From a bacterium 210820-DFI.6.37 (lineage in GTDB: Bacteria; Bacillota; Clostridia; Peptostreptococcales; Anaerovoracaceae): 57,165 nucleotides of DNA. The translations under genes were made by a program, and so were the position numbers. Numbering within the stretch: position 1 is the first letter of the stretch; every line of letters begins with the position of its first letter. Positions 43,119 through 51,969 of this stretch are shown here, one piece after another. The stretch covers positions 1 to 57,165 of the forward strand of contig JAJCKG010000015.1 in assembly GCA_020558355.1 (NCBI GenBank), written 5' to 3'. The notes beneath the pieces are model-generated. The model saw only the letters and a list, made by a program, of their open reading frames with translations, did no database searches and was not told the origin of the DNA.

Positions 43119-44564
43119 TTATGCCTGCTGCTCTTCAATGTATTGATCGATGCTTGCGGCAGCGGTTTTTCCGGCTCCCATTGCCAGAATAACGGTCGCG
43201 GCCCCGGTGACAGCGTCTCCGCCGGCGAAGACTCCCGGGCGGCTGGTCGCGGCGGCTTCATCAGTTCCGATGCCGCCCCGGTCATTTGCCTCCAGAGCTT
43301 CTGTCGTCTCCAGAATCAGTTTGTTCAGTTTTGTTCCGATGGCCATAATAACACAGTCTACCTCCAGAACAAAATTGGATCCTTTCTTTTCAATCGGCCG
43401 TCTTCTTCCGGAGGCGTCCGGTTCTCCCAATTCCATTTCCACACATTCCAGACCGGTGACATAACCCTTTTCGTCTCCTATTACGGATACCGGATTCCGC
43501 AGCAGCTGAAAATCGATTCCTTCCTCAACCGCGTGATGGATCTCTTCTGCCCTCGCGGGAATTTCCTCCATAGAACGGCGGTATACAATATAGACCTTTT
43601 CCGCTCCCATTCGCTTGGCGCATCTCGCGGCGTCCATAGCTACATTTCCGCCGCCTACCACGGCAACCCGCCTTGCCTTCCGTACCGGTGTGTCATACTC
43701 AGGCAGATAGCCCTTCATCAGATTGATTCTGGTCAGATATTCATTGGCGGAATATACACCCAGCAGGTTCTCGCCCGGCATATTCATAAACGATGGAAGT
43801 CCGGCGCCGGTTCCTACAAACACAGCCTCAAACCCTTCCCGCAACAGCTCGTCTACGGTTTCCGCTCTTCCGATGATGGCGTTATTAATAAAGGTTACGC
43901 CCCGCTTTTCCAGCTTTTTCACTTCTGCCGCCACAATATCCTTTGGAAGCCTGAATTCAGGAATTCCGTAGGCCAGCACGCCGCCTGGTTTGTGCAGCGA
44001 CTCAAATACGGTCACTTCATAGCCCTTTAAAGCCAGATCTCCCGCGCAAGTCAGCCCCGCGGGGCCTGCCCCCACAACAGCTACCTTGTGGCCTCTTCCC
44101 GGAAGATACTCCATAATCAGGCCTGCCGCTTCCTCTGTCTCTTCTTCCATATCCTCCGCGGCTTTTTCCTGTTCCTCTTCCATCCTCGCGTGCCAGTCAG
44201 CCACAAAGCGCTCCAGCCGCCCGATGGCTACCGGTTCTCCCTTCATTCCCTGCACGCAGTATCCTTCACATTGCGTTTCCTGCGGGCAGACTCTTCCGCA
44301 TACTCTTGGAAGCGCGCTGGTTTCACTGATGGTCTGATAGGCCCCTTCAAAATCGCCTTCCGCCACCTGGGCTATAAATTCCGGAATCTTCACCATTACA
44401 GGGCATCCCTTAGTACACGGCTTCTTTCGGCATTTAAGACACCGCATAGCTTCATTGACAGCCATCTGAGCCGTGTAGCCTTGGGCTACTTCTTGGAAGT
44501 TTCCCGCTCTTACGGCAGGGGCCTGTTCCGGCATCGGATTCTTTACCTTTTTCAGATTAATCAT
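43119..44564 (-). CDS. nfnB: NfnB, NADPH-binding large subunit of NADH-dependent reduced ferredoxin:NADP+ oxidoreductase
   Basis: The 481-residue protein has an N-terminal cysteine-rich part for two 4Fe-4S clusters (CLKCRKKPCTKGCPV and CGRVCPQETQCEGYCV), an FAD domain (VVGAGPAGLTCAGDL) and an NADPH domain (VVGGGNVAMDAARC). The fold is that of the glutamate synthase small subunit, but the nfnA gene next to it shows that it is NfnB. An acidic insertion, rich in glutamate, lies between the cluster part and the FAD domain (residues about 125-150). The ATG at 44564 overlaps the nfnA stop; an apparent GTG four codons earlier falls inside the GGAGGTG ribosome site. Confidence 0.9.
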   Translation of the reverse strand: MINLKKVKNPMPEQAPAVRAGNFQEVAQGYTAQMAVNEAMRCLKCRKKPCTKGCPVMVKIPEFIAQVAEGDFEGAYQTISETSALPRVCGRVCPQETQCEGYCVQGMKGEPVAIGRLERFVADWHARMEEEQEKAAEDMEEETEEAAGLIMEYLPGRGHKVAVVGAGPAGLTCAGDLALKGYEVTVFESLHKPGGVLAYGIPEFRLPKDIVAAEVKKLEKRGVTFINNAIIGRAETVDELLREGFEAVFVGTGAGLPSFMNMPGENLLGVYSANEYLTRINLMKGYLPEYDTPVRKARRVAVVGGGNVAMDAARCAKRMGAEKVYIVYRRSMEEIPARAEEIHHAVEEGIDFQLLRNPVSVIGDEKGYVTGLECVEMELGEPDASGRRRPIEKKGSNFVLEVDCVIMAIGTKLNKLILETTEALEANDRGGIGTDEAAATSRPGVFAGGDAVTGAATVILAMGAGKTAAASIDQYIEEQQA

Positions 44565-45405
44565 GGTAACGCACACCTCCTGTCAGGCGGCAAACATGAG
44601 CCGCGTCTTCCTGTTCCTGTTCTCTGTAGAAGGAATTCCTTCGGATCAGTTCGTCCCAGTCCACCAGGCTTCCGTCAAATTCCGGTCCATCTACACATAC
44701 GAATTTATTTTCACCCCCGACAACGCAGCGGCATCCGCCGCACATTCCGGTCCCATCGACCATATACGCGGTTAAAGAAGCGACGGACGGTATCCCGTAT
44801 TGTTTTGCTATTTCACAGGTGAATTTCATCATAACCGGAGGCCCTACGGCCACGATCTCATCGTACTGATTTCCGGCCTCGATCAGCTCTTTGAGTTTGT
44901 CTGTCGTAAAGCCCTTTTCTCCATAGCTGCCGTCGTCGGTTGTGATATAAAGGCGGTCGGTTCCAGCTTTGAATTCATCTTCCAGAATTACCATATCTTT
45001 CGTTTTAAAGCCGGCGATCATATCCACCTGGATTCCTTCCCGGTGCATACCGGTGGCCAGCGGATAAGCCAGGGCGTTTCCTGTGCCTCCCCCGACAACC
45101 GCCACCTTTTTCAGACCTTCCATTTCCGTCGGTTTCCCCAGAGGCCCGACAACATCCTCCAGAGCGTCACCCTCCTCCAGCTGATCCATCAGCATGGTAG
45201 TCCTGCCTACAGCAGCGTAGATGATATCGATGGTCCCTCTTTCAGAATCATGGCCGGCCATGGTCAGCGGGATCCGTTCACCGTATTCATCGGTGCGCAG
45301 GATGATAAACTGCCCCGGCTTTGCTTTTCTTGCTACCAGAGGAGCTTCGATCACAAGCCATGTCATGGTTTCATTGAGCTTTCGCTTACTTACGATTTTA
45401 TACAT
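44557..45405 (-). CDS. nfnA: NfnA, NAD(H)-binding small subunit with a 2Fe-2S cluster
   Basis: The 282-residue protein is of the ferredoxin-NADP reductase fold: an FAD domain with the KPGQFIILR motif, a NAD domain with VGGGTGNALAYPLA, and a C-terminal 2Fe-2S site in VDGTGMCGGCRC...FVCVDGP. The aspartate of DGTGMCGGC could be the unusual cluster ligand known in NfnA. Together with NfnB it bifurcates electrons between NAD(H), NADPH and ferredoxin. It begins 17 bases after nifJ, so PFOR and Nfn are co-expressed. Confidence 0.9.
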   Translation of the reverse strand: MYKIVSKRKLNETMTWLVIEAPLVARKAKPGQFIILRTDEYGERIPLTMAGHDSERGTIDIIYAAVGRTTMLMDQLEEGDALEDVVGPLGKPTEMEGLKKVAVVGGGTGNALAYPLATGMHREGIQVDMIAGFKTKDMVILEDEFKAGTDRLYITTDDGSYGEKGFTTDKLKELIEAGNQYDEIVAVGPPVMMKFTCEIAKQYGIPSVASLTAYMVDGTGMCGGCRCVVGGENKFVCVDGPEFDGSLVDWDELIRRNSFYREQEQEDAAHVCRLTGGVRYHD

Positions 45406-45422
45406 TGCAATCTCTCCTTCCT

Positions 45423-48400
45423 CTACTTTTCTTCAAAGCTTTTCTGCTGTCTGACCAGCTTTCTGTAACGGTCCATCGCGGCGCTTTCCGCCTTTTCAAA
45501 CAGCTGGTCCGCTCGATCAGGGTCTTTCAGCTTCAGGGAGTTATATCTTACCTCTCCCATGATAAAATCATGGAAGCTTTCTGTTGGAGGAGCGCTGTCT
45601 ACGGACAGCGGATTTCTCTTCTGAGCCACCAGCGCCGGATTATACCGCAGCAGATTCCAGTATCCGGCCCTTACCGCCTTTTTCATTTCCAGCATCGCCT
45701 TGTTCATTCCCGCCTTTACTCCATGGTTGATGCATGGGGCGTAAGCGATAATCAGAGAAGGTCCATCGTAGGCCTCAGCTTCTTTGATAGCCTTCAAGGT
45801 CTGGGCCGGATTCGCGCCCATTGCCACCTGCGCCACATAAACATATCCGTAGGCCATGGCGATCTGAGCCAGATCCTTCTTTCTCACAGCTTTTCCTCCG
45901 GAAGCGAACTGCGCTACCGCGCCGGTTGGCGTCGCTTTGGACGCCTGCCCTCCGGTATTGGAGTAAACCTCTGTATCAAAGACCAGCACGTTTACATTCT
46001 CGCCGGAAGCCAGCACATGGTCCAGTCCGCCGTAGCCGATGTCATACGCCCATCCATCGCCGCCAAAGATCCACATAGACGGCTTTGTCAGCATATCCGC
46101 ATTGGCTACAACGAATTTCGCGTCTTCCATAACTGTACATTCCCTGCACAGCTCTACCAGGGCTTTCCCTGTGGTTTCCGCGGACTTCGCGTCATCCATA
46201 CAGGCCAGCCAGGCGTTGGCCGCTCTGGTAAATCTCGTATCTGCCGCCAGCCGTTCTACCGCGGATTTCAGTTCTTTTCTCCTTGCCTTTACGGCAACAG
46301 CCATGCCGTATCCGAATTCCGCGTTATCTTCAAAGAGAGAGTTGGACCACGCGGGCCCCTTTCCTTCTTGATTGGTGGTGTACGGAGTACTCGGCGCGCT
46401 GCAGCCCCAGATGGAGGAGCACCCTGTCGCGTTGGCAATATACATTCTGTCTCCGAACAGCTGAGTCACCAGCTTCGCGTAAGGAGTCTCTCCACAGCCC
46501 GGACACGCGCCGGAGAACTCCAGCAGAGGCTGTCTGAACTGGGAGCCTTTTACGGTATCGGTTTGGACAGGCAGTTCTTTTATCTGTGTCTGGGAGAACA
46601 GATAATCATAATCCGCCTGCGCTTTCTCCATACGATCTTCCGCCATGACCATCTTCAGCGCTTTGTTTCTGGAAGGGCATACATCCGCGCAGGAGCCGCA
46701 GCCGGTGCAGTCCAGAGCGGAAATACCCATGGCAAACCGCTTTTCGTCATCCTCCTTCAGCGGAATCGACGCTCCGCCATAGCCCTCTTCCTCTTCTTTG
46801 TCCAGTACAAAAGGCCGGATGACCGCGTGCGGGCATACATAGGAGCACCAGTTGCACTGTGTGCATTTCGTCTCATCCCACTCCGGAATTTCCACCGCAA
46901 TGCCCCGTTTTTCATAAGCGGCGGTTCCTGCCGGAATCACGCCACCCGCTGTGTCCAGAAATACAGAGACAGGAATGGAATCCCCCTCCATCGCGTTGGT
47001 CGGCTTCAGCACTTTATTGATATAATCCGTATGGAGCTGGTTTCTTCCCTCGGCGTCCGATCTAGTCAGCTCACCTTCCGCCTCTGCCCAGTGAGGGGGT
47101 ACTTCCACCTGGTGAACATGTTCGATGCCTGCTGATACGGCCTGATAGTTCATATAAACGATCTTCTTCCCTTTGCTGCTGTAGGTTCTCCGGATAGCCT
47201 CTTTCATGTATTCCGCCGCGTCATATACCGGCATTACACCCGCCAGCTTGAAAAATGCCGCCTGCAGCACAGTATTGGTCCTTCCGCCCAGCCCCAGCTT
47301 TCTGGCAATGGTCACCGCGTCGCAGGTGTAGAACCGGATATGGTTGCGGGCTATATACCGCTTCATATTTGCCGGCAGTTTTTCTTCCATCTGCTCCGCA
47401 TCCCAGGAGCAGTTGAGAAGGAAGATTCCGCCCGGCTTCACGTCCTCCACCATATGATAGCGGTTCACATAGGCCGCGTTATGGCAGGCGACAAAATCCG
47501 CCTGCTTTACATAATAGGATGCCTTAATTGGAGTATCGCCGAACCGGAGATGCGAGATGGTCACGCCGCCGGATTTTTTAGAGTCATACTGGAAATACGC
47601 CTGCACGAATTTATCTGTATTGTCACCGATGATCTTAACGCTGTTTTTGTTCGCTCCCACTGTACCGTCAGCGCCCAGGCCCCAGAATTTGCAGGCGACA
47701 GTTCCTTCCCGCGCCACATCCGGCCGCTTGCTGGCCTTCAGAGAAAGCCCCGTTACATCGTCCTCGATGGAGATGGTAAATTCTTTTTTCGGCTCGTCAG
47801 ACCACAGGTTTTCATATACCGCCAGGATATCCTCCGGCTGTGTATCCTTGGAACCCAGACCGTAACGCCCTCCCGCGATAAATACGCCATCGAGCCCGCT
47901 TCCCTTCAGCGCTGCCGCGACATCCAAAAACAGCGGTTCTCCAATAGATCCAGGTTCTTTTGTCCGGTCTAAAACGGCGATTTTTTTTACGGTCTTCGGA
48001 ATCGCGCGGATCAGATGCTCACTGGAGAACGGTCTGTAAAGCCGTACCGATACAATACCGACTTTTCTTCCGTTTCCATTGACATAGTCCACCACCTCTT
48101 CCGCGGCGTCACAGACAGAACCCATGGCAATGATGATTTCCTCCGCGTCAGGAGCGCCGTAGTAATCAAACAGCTTATACCCGGTCCCCAGCTTTTCATT
48201 AACCTGATTCATGCAGTGGATTACCGTGTCTACCGTGTCATTATAGGCTTTGTTGCAGGCCTCTCTGTGCTGGAAGAAGGTCTCCGGCTGTTCCGCGGAC
48301 CCCATACTCTGCGGGTGATTTGGATTCAGCGCTCTTGCCCTGAACTGTTTCAGCGCTTCCCAGTCCATCATTTCCTTCAGCTGCTCGTAATCCCACACTT

Positions 48401-48947
48401 CGATTTTCTGCTGTTCATGGGAAGTCCGAAAGCCGTCAAAGAAGTGAAGCACCGGTACCTTTCCCTTGATCGCGGAAAGATGCGCGACTGCCGCCAGGTC
48501 CATAACCTCCTGCGGGTTTCTGGACGCCAGCATGGCGAATCCCGTCTGCCTGCAGGCCATTACATCGGAATGATCGCCAAAGATGGAAAGGGCATGGGTA
48601 GAAATGGCTCTCGCCGCGACGTGAAGGACGGTAGGCGTTTGCTCTGCCGCCAGTTTATACATGTTCGGGATCATCAGAAGAAGTCCCTGAGACGCGGTAA
48701 AGGTGCTGGTCAGCGCGCCTGCCGTAACCGCTCCGTGAACAGCGCCCGCGGCTCCGCCCTCGGACTGCATTTCAACCACCTTGACCTGCTCACCGAAAAT
48801 GTTTCTTCTGTCTTCACTGGTCCATTGGTCCACATTTTCCGCCATCGCCGATGAAGGGGTGATGGGATAAATAGCCGCCACTTCGGAAAAGGCATAGGCA
48901 ACGTGAGCTGCTGCTGTATTTCCGTCCATTGTTTTCTTCTTTCTCAT
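45423..48947 (-). CDS. nifJ: Pyruvate:ferredoxin oxidoreductase
   Basis: The 1174-residue single-chain enzyme splits pyruvate to acetyl-CoA and CO2 and reduces ferredoxin. Domains in order: N-terminal PFOR core (TMDGNTAAAHVAYAF, AIYPITPSSAMAE), the gamma domain, the EKR domain, two ferredoxin motifs (CTQCNWCSYVCP and CTGCGSCADVCPS), and the TPP domain with GDGWAYDIGYGGLDH and NTGGQASKATPTG. Length is normal. The ATG at 48947 gives the usual start MRKKKTMDGN. The ATG three bases earlier overlaps the TAA of the polyferredoxin gene (TAATG), so translation is coupled. Confidence 0.96.
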   Translation of the reverse strand: MRKKKTMDGNTAAAHVAYAFSEVAAIYPITPSSAMAENVDQWTSEDRRNIFGEQVKVVEMQSEGGAAGAVHGAVTAGALTSTFTASQGLLLMIPNMYKLAAEQTPTVLHVAARAISTHALSIFGDHSDVMACRQTGFAMLASRNPQEVMDLAAVAHLSAIKGKVPVLHFFDGFRTSHEQQKIEVWDYEQLKEMMDWEALKQFRARALNPNHPQSMGSAEQPETFFQHREACNKAYNDTVDTVIHCMNQVNEKLGTGYKLFDYYGAPDAEEIIIAMGSVCDAAEEVVDYVNGNGRKVGIVSVRLYRPFSSEHLIRAIPKTVKKIAVLDRTKEPGSIGEPLFLDVAAALKGSGLDGVFIAGGRYGLGSKDTQPEDILAVYENLWSDEPKKEFTISIEDDVTGLSLKASKRPDVAREGTVACKFWGLGADGTVGANKNSVKIIGDNTDKFVQAYFQYDSKKSGGVTISHLRFGDTPIKASYYVKQADFVACHNAAYVNRYHMVEDVKPGGIFLLNCSWDAEQMEEKLPANMKRYIARNHIRFYTCDAVTIARKLGLGGRTNTVLQAAFFKLAGVMPVYDAAEYMKEAIRRTYSSKGKKIVYMNYQAVSAGIEHVHQVEVPPHWAEAEGELTRSDAEGRNQLHTDYINKVLKPTNAMEGDSIPVSVFLDTAGGVIPAGTAAYEKRGIAVEIPEWDETKCTQCNWCSYVCPHAVIRPFVLDKEEEEGYGGASIPLKEDDEKRFAMGISALDCTGCGSCADVCPSRNKALKMVMAEDRMEKAQADYDYLFSQTQIKELPVQTDTVKGSQFRQPLLEFSGACPGCGETPYAKLVTQLFGDRMYIANATGCSSIWGCSAPSTPYTTNQEGKGPAWSNSLFEDNAEFGYGMAVAVKARRKELKSAVERLAADTRFTRAANAWLACMDDAKSAETTGKALVELCRECTVMEDAKFVVANADMLTKPSMWIFGGDGWAYDIGYGGLDHVLASGENVNVLVFDTEVYSNTGGQASKATPTGAVAQFASGGKAVRKKDLAQIAMAYGYVYVAQVAMGANPAQTLKAIKEAEAYDGPSLIIAYAPCINHGVKAGMNKAMLEMKKAVRAGYWNLLRYNPALVAQKRNPLSVDSAPPTESFHDFIMGEVRYNSLKLKDPDRADQLFEKAESAAMDRYRKLVRQQKSFEEK

Positions 48948-48949
48948 CA

Positions 48950-50242
48950 TTACCACTTCCTTTCTGCCTTATTTCCGCAATTCAGTTTCAGGGCGTTAAT
49001 CTGCAGATAGTTGTACTCCGGAACGATCCGTTCCGCTATGAGCTCTCTGGAGCATACATAGGAGCAGATGCCGCAGTTTTCACATTTTTCTCCGTCAATA
49101 ACCGGATTTCCCGCAACCATTTCGATGGCGTTTTCCGGGCAGTTATCGGCACAATCGCCGCAGCCGATGCAGCCGGTCTCACAGACTTTGAGACGTTCTT
49201 CCTGCGGATTTCTGGAATTACACGGCACTCTCTTTACACCCCGGTACGGAGCCATCACGATCATGTCTCTTGGACAGGCTCTGCTGCAGTCGCCGCAGCC
49301 GACGCATTTATCGATATCTACCGCTGCCACGCCATTTTCAACAGTAATCGCATCATATCTGCATACTTTTGTGCAGTTTCCCATACCGATGCAGCCGTAT
49401 TCACAAAGGCCCATCGCGCCCATATGGAGATCCGCCGCTTTGCCGCAGTCCTCAATCCCAAGGGCCTGCAGCTTTTTATTGGCTTTAGCGCCGCCCACGC
49501 ATTTTACGAAGGCGATTTCTTCTTTTACTTTTGTCAGATCATGTATTTCATCTACGATGATCTTTTTTTTGCATTTCACCGCGCAGGCTACACATCCGAC
49601 GCATTTTTCGTAATCGATTACCGCGCAGTTGTCGATAATATGTACCGCGTCCTGAGGGCACGCTCTTTCACATTCACCGCAGCCGATACAGCCGTGACCG
49701 CAGGTTTCCAGCGTCATTGCCTCATAGGCTTTGGATGAGCATGGAATGAAGCTGGTCGCGTCTTTTGGCACCATGCTGATGAGATTTTGAGGGCAAGCCG
49801 CCGTACAGGCCATGCAGCCCGCGCATTTTTCTTTATGGATGATCACCTTCCCCGCTTCCGCAGTCATAGCGCCGAATTCACAATTTTTTACACAGCTGCC
49901 AAGTCCGATGCAGCCCCACTGGCATTCGCTGTACAGAAACCCGGCCTCTTTTGCCGCCTGACAGCTTTCCATGCCGGCCATACGCTCTTTCCCCGCCGCG
50001 TCGCCCGCGCATCGGATCAAAGCCACCTTTTCTTCCACGGCTACCGGCTCAACGCCCAGAACATCGGCGATGGCTTTGACTTTTTCGCCGCCGCACGCGG
50101 GACACAAAGCCGGGTTTCCGGTTTCCGCGATGGCATTAGCACAGGCTTCGCATGTCGCGAATCCGCAGCCGCCGCTGCCGCCGCAGTCCACACCCGGAAG
50201 CAGGGCCAATACCCGCATTCCATGCTTTAGAACATTACTCAT
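48950..50242 (-). CDS. Soluble RnfB-like polyferredoxin with an internal duplication
   Basis: The 430-residue protein contains 48 cysteines. It starts like the cytosolic part of RnfB (LLPGVDCGGSGGCGFATCEA, then NPALCPACGG) but has no membrane helix. Two parallel units follow. Unit one has CQWGCIGLGSCVKNC (107-121), CAGCMACTAAC (140-150), CGHGCIGCGECERAC (181-195) and CVGCVACAVKC (214-224). Unit two repeats this at 280-294, 313-323, 354-368 and 387-397. Each long motif is preceded by an RnfB-like IRC or VKC stretch. Up to nine 4Fe-4S clusters are possible. It is encoded directly before nifJ, overlapping its start, with no rnf genes near, so it probably carries electrons from PFOR. Function is inference. 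Confidence 0.85.
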   Translation of the reverse strand: MSNVLKHGMRVLALLPGVDCGGSGGCGFATCEACANAIAETGNPALCPACGGEKVKAIADVLGVEPVAVEEKVALIRCAGDAAGKERMAGMESCQAAKEAGFLYSECQWGCIGLGSCVKNCEFGAMTAEAGKVIIHKEKCAGCMACTAACPQNLISMVPKDATSFIPCSSKAYEAMTLETCGHGCIGCGECERACPQDAVHIIDNCAVIDYEKCVGCVACAVKCKKKIIVDEIHDLTKVKEEIAFVKCVGGAKANKKLQALGIEDCGKAADLHMGAMGLCEYGCIGMGNCTKVCRYDAITVENGVAAVDIDKCVGCGDCSRACPRDMIVMAPYRGVKRVPCNSRNPQEERLKVCETGCIGCGDCADNCPENAIEMVAGNPVIDGEKCENCGICSYVCSRELIAERIVPEYNYLQINALKLNCGNKAERKW

Positions 50243-50289
50243 AGGTTGTCACCTCCGCATTTGATTACCCTCTCACATCTTTTATTCCG

Positions 50290-50316
50290 AAACAGGTCCG
50301 CCTTGGCAGCCTGTTT
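50290..50316 (-). repeat. Hairpin in the leader of the polyferredoxin operon
   Basis: AAACAGG and CCTGTTT pair, with an inner GCC/GGC pairing. It lies between the promoter at 50377-50405 and the ATG at 50242. No T run follows, so it may be a regulatory or stability element. Confidence 0.45.
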
Positions 50317-50376
50317 TAGAGGCAAATTGTACTTTGATGTTTTTTTAATACATTATACAGTATAATTTTCGGTTTT

Positions 50377-50405
50377 ATTTTAACATTTCAAATATTCAAT
50401 TTCAA
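50377..50405 (-). promoter_or_regulatory. Promoter of the polyferredoxin-nifJ-nfnAB operon
   Basis: On the minus strand TTGAAA (50400-50405) and TAAAAT (50377-50382), spacing 17. A second TATAAT-like box lies closer to the gene (about 50358-50363), so two starts are possible. The stretch 50243-50621 has no gene; it contains this promoter, the leader hairpin and the terminator of the lysine operon. Confidence 0.6.
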
Positions 50406-50539
50406 CCCTTTTTCTTACTATTAATTCCGGTATTTTTTTCAAAGAAACCTTTGTCTTAAATTCATATGTTTCAACCGCCCTTTTTATAATCGGCCAAACC
50501 GTTTTAACGGATTAAAAAAAGCTCATTTCCACCTCCAAA

Positions 50540-50601
50540 AACGCATAGGAAAGAGCTACCGCTGGACAGACCCGCCCGGTCCCATCACGCGATAGCTCTT
50601 T
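50540..50601 (-). terminator. Terminator of the kam/CoA-transferase operon
   Basis: On the minus strand AAAGAGCTATCGC pairs with GCGGTAGCTCTTT across an inner stem, followed by CCTATGCGTTTTT. It lies 20 bases after the last stop codon. Confidence 0.75.
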
Positions 50602-50621
50602 CTTTGCCTGCCGCAAAACGA

Positions 50622-51278
50622 TTATTCCTCTTCCATGGCTTTCAGCTCCGGACTGATGATCAGATCACAGCCGGTGGCCGACTGAATATCCTCCAGCGTA
50701 TAGTCCGGATGCAGCTCTGTAAGAAGAAGCCCCTGAGGCGTCACTTCCATAACCCCCATTTCCGTAATGATCAGATCTACTACCCCAAGAGCCGTATAAG
50801 GAAGCGTACATTCTTTTAAAATTTTCGGTTTTCCCTTCTGCGTATGAAGCATGGAAATAATCACTTTCTTCGCGCCTACCACCAGATCCATGGCGCCGCC
50901 CATTCCGGCCACCATCTTGCCCGGAACGATCCAGTTTGCCAGATTCCCTTTTTCGTCTACTTCCATAGCCCCCAGAATCGTCGCGTCGACATGACCGCCC
51001 CGGATAATGGAAAAGCTCATGGCGGTGTCAAAGAAATTCGCTTCCGGAGTATGCCGGACAAAGCATCCTCCCGAATTGATCACATCGGGATGCTCCTCCC
51101 CCTCCTTCACTTCCTCTGAAAGGCCGGTAAACCCATTTTCCGAATGGATCACTACATGAATATCATCCGGAATATAATTCGCGACCAGGGTAGGAAGACC
51201 GATTCCCAGGTTCACTACATCTCCATCTTTAAATTCTTTGGCTGTCCTTGCGGCAATCCGTTTTTTTAAATCAGCCAC
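50622..51278 (-). CDS. CoA-transferase subunit B (butyrate/acetoacetate type)
   Basis: The 218-residue beta subunit of a 3-oxoacid family I CoA-transferase. The catalytic glutamate is in IHSENGFTG, and other family marks are LGIGLPTLVANY, GAMEVDEKGNLANW and GMGGAMDLV. In lysine fermentation this enzyme moves CoA from butyryl-CoA to acetoacetate or from acetyl-CoA to a C4 acid; placement after kamE supports this job. Its start overlaps the subunit A gene by 13 bases. The symbol atoA or ctfB would suit but the exact substrates are not shown. Confidence 0.9.
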   Translation of the reverse strand: MADLKKRIAARTAKEFKDGDVVNLGIGLPTLVANYIPDDIHVVIHSENGFTGLSEEVKEGEEHPDVINSGGCFVRHTPEANFFDTAMSFSIIRGGHVDATILGAMEVDEKGNLANWIVPGKMVAGMGGAMDLVVGAKKVIISMLHTQKGKPKILKECTLPYTALGVVDLIITEMGVMEVTPQGLLLTELHPDYTLEDIQSATGCDLIISPELKAMEEE

Positions 51279-51952
51279 GGCGTCTCACCTCCTACGATCC
51301 GGTCAACAAAGATTCCTGGAATAACAAAATCATCCGGATGATTTTCTCCTGTTTTAATAATATGCTCTGACGCGATGATGACGGTCTTTGCCGCCATAGC
51401 CATAACTCCGTTGAAATTCTTTGTGGCCAGATTACACCGGAAGTTTCCGAAATCATCGCACTGGGAAGCCCTGCACAAAGCGAAATCCGCGCTGAGCGGA
51501 AGCTCCAGAAGGTAGTCTTTTCCATTGATGTTCAGAGTCTCTTTTCCCTCCGCGATCATCGTTCCTACTCCGGTAGGCGTAAGGACCCCTCCCAGGCCGG
51601 CGCCTGCCGCTCGGATCCGCTCAGCCAGGGTCCCCTGAGGAACCAGGCTGCACTTCAGAGTGCCTTCGTTCATCCCCTGCCCTACCAGAGGATTCATGCC
51701 CACATGGGAAGCGATAAGATGGTCCACCATGCCTTTTTCGATCAGCTTTCCCACTCCCCTTGCCGGTTTTCCGTCCTTTGCGGGAAGCCCTCCGTCATTG
51801 CATATGACCGTCAGACCCTTTACGCCCTTGCGGACCAGCGCGTCCATCAGGACCTCCGGGGTTCCGGTTCCCAGAAATCCTCCTACCATTACGCTGGCGC
51901 CGTCATGGATATCCGCTACGGCCTGGTCAGCTGACATGATTTTACGGATCAT
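51266..51952 (-). CDS. CoA-transferase subunit A (butyrate/acetoacetate type)
   Basis: The 228-residue alpha subunit carries the family signature GASVMVGGFLGTGTPEVLMDA near the N-terminus (here MVGGFLGTGTPE) and GVGTMIAEGKETLNINGKDYLL. It pairs with the subunit B gene, which starts inside its end. It follows kamE by 17 bases with AAAGGAG upstream of ATG. Likely names in relatives are atoD or ctfA. Confidence 0.9.
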   Translation of the reverse strand: MIRKIMSADQAVADIHDGASVMVGGFLGTGTPEVLMDALVRKGVKGLTVICNDGGLPAKDGKPARGVGKLIEKGMVDHLIASHVGMNPLVGQGMNEGTLKCSLVPQGTLAERIRAAGAGLGGVLTPTGVGTMIAEGKETLNINGKDYLLELPLSADFALCRASQCDDFGNFRCNLATKNFNGVMAMAAKTVIIASEHIIKTGENHPDDFVIPGIFVDRIVGGETPWLI

Positions 51953-51969
51953 ACGTTCATCTCCTTTCC

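Noticed and set aside
43119..44564. Glutamate synthase small subunit
   Set aside because: The fold is the same, but no large subunit is present and the NfnA partner is directly upstream.
45405..47135. Long open frame of 576 codons on the plus strand
   Set aside because: It is antisense to nifJ and nfnA, has no convincing ribosome site and its translation shows no known fold.
48950..50242. RnfB subunit of a membrane Rnf complex
   Set aside because: No membrane helix, no rnfCDGEA genes in the window, and the core is duplicated.
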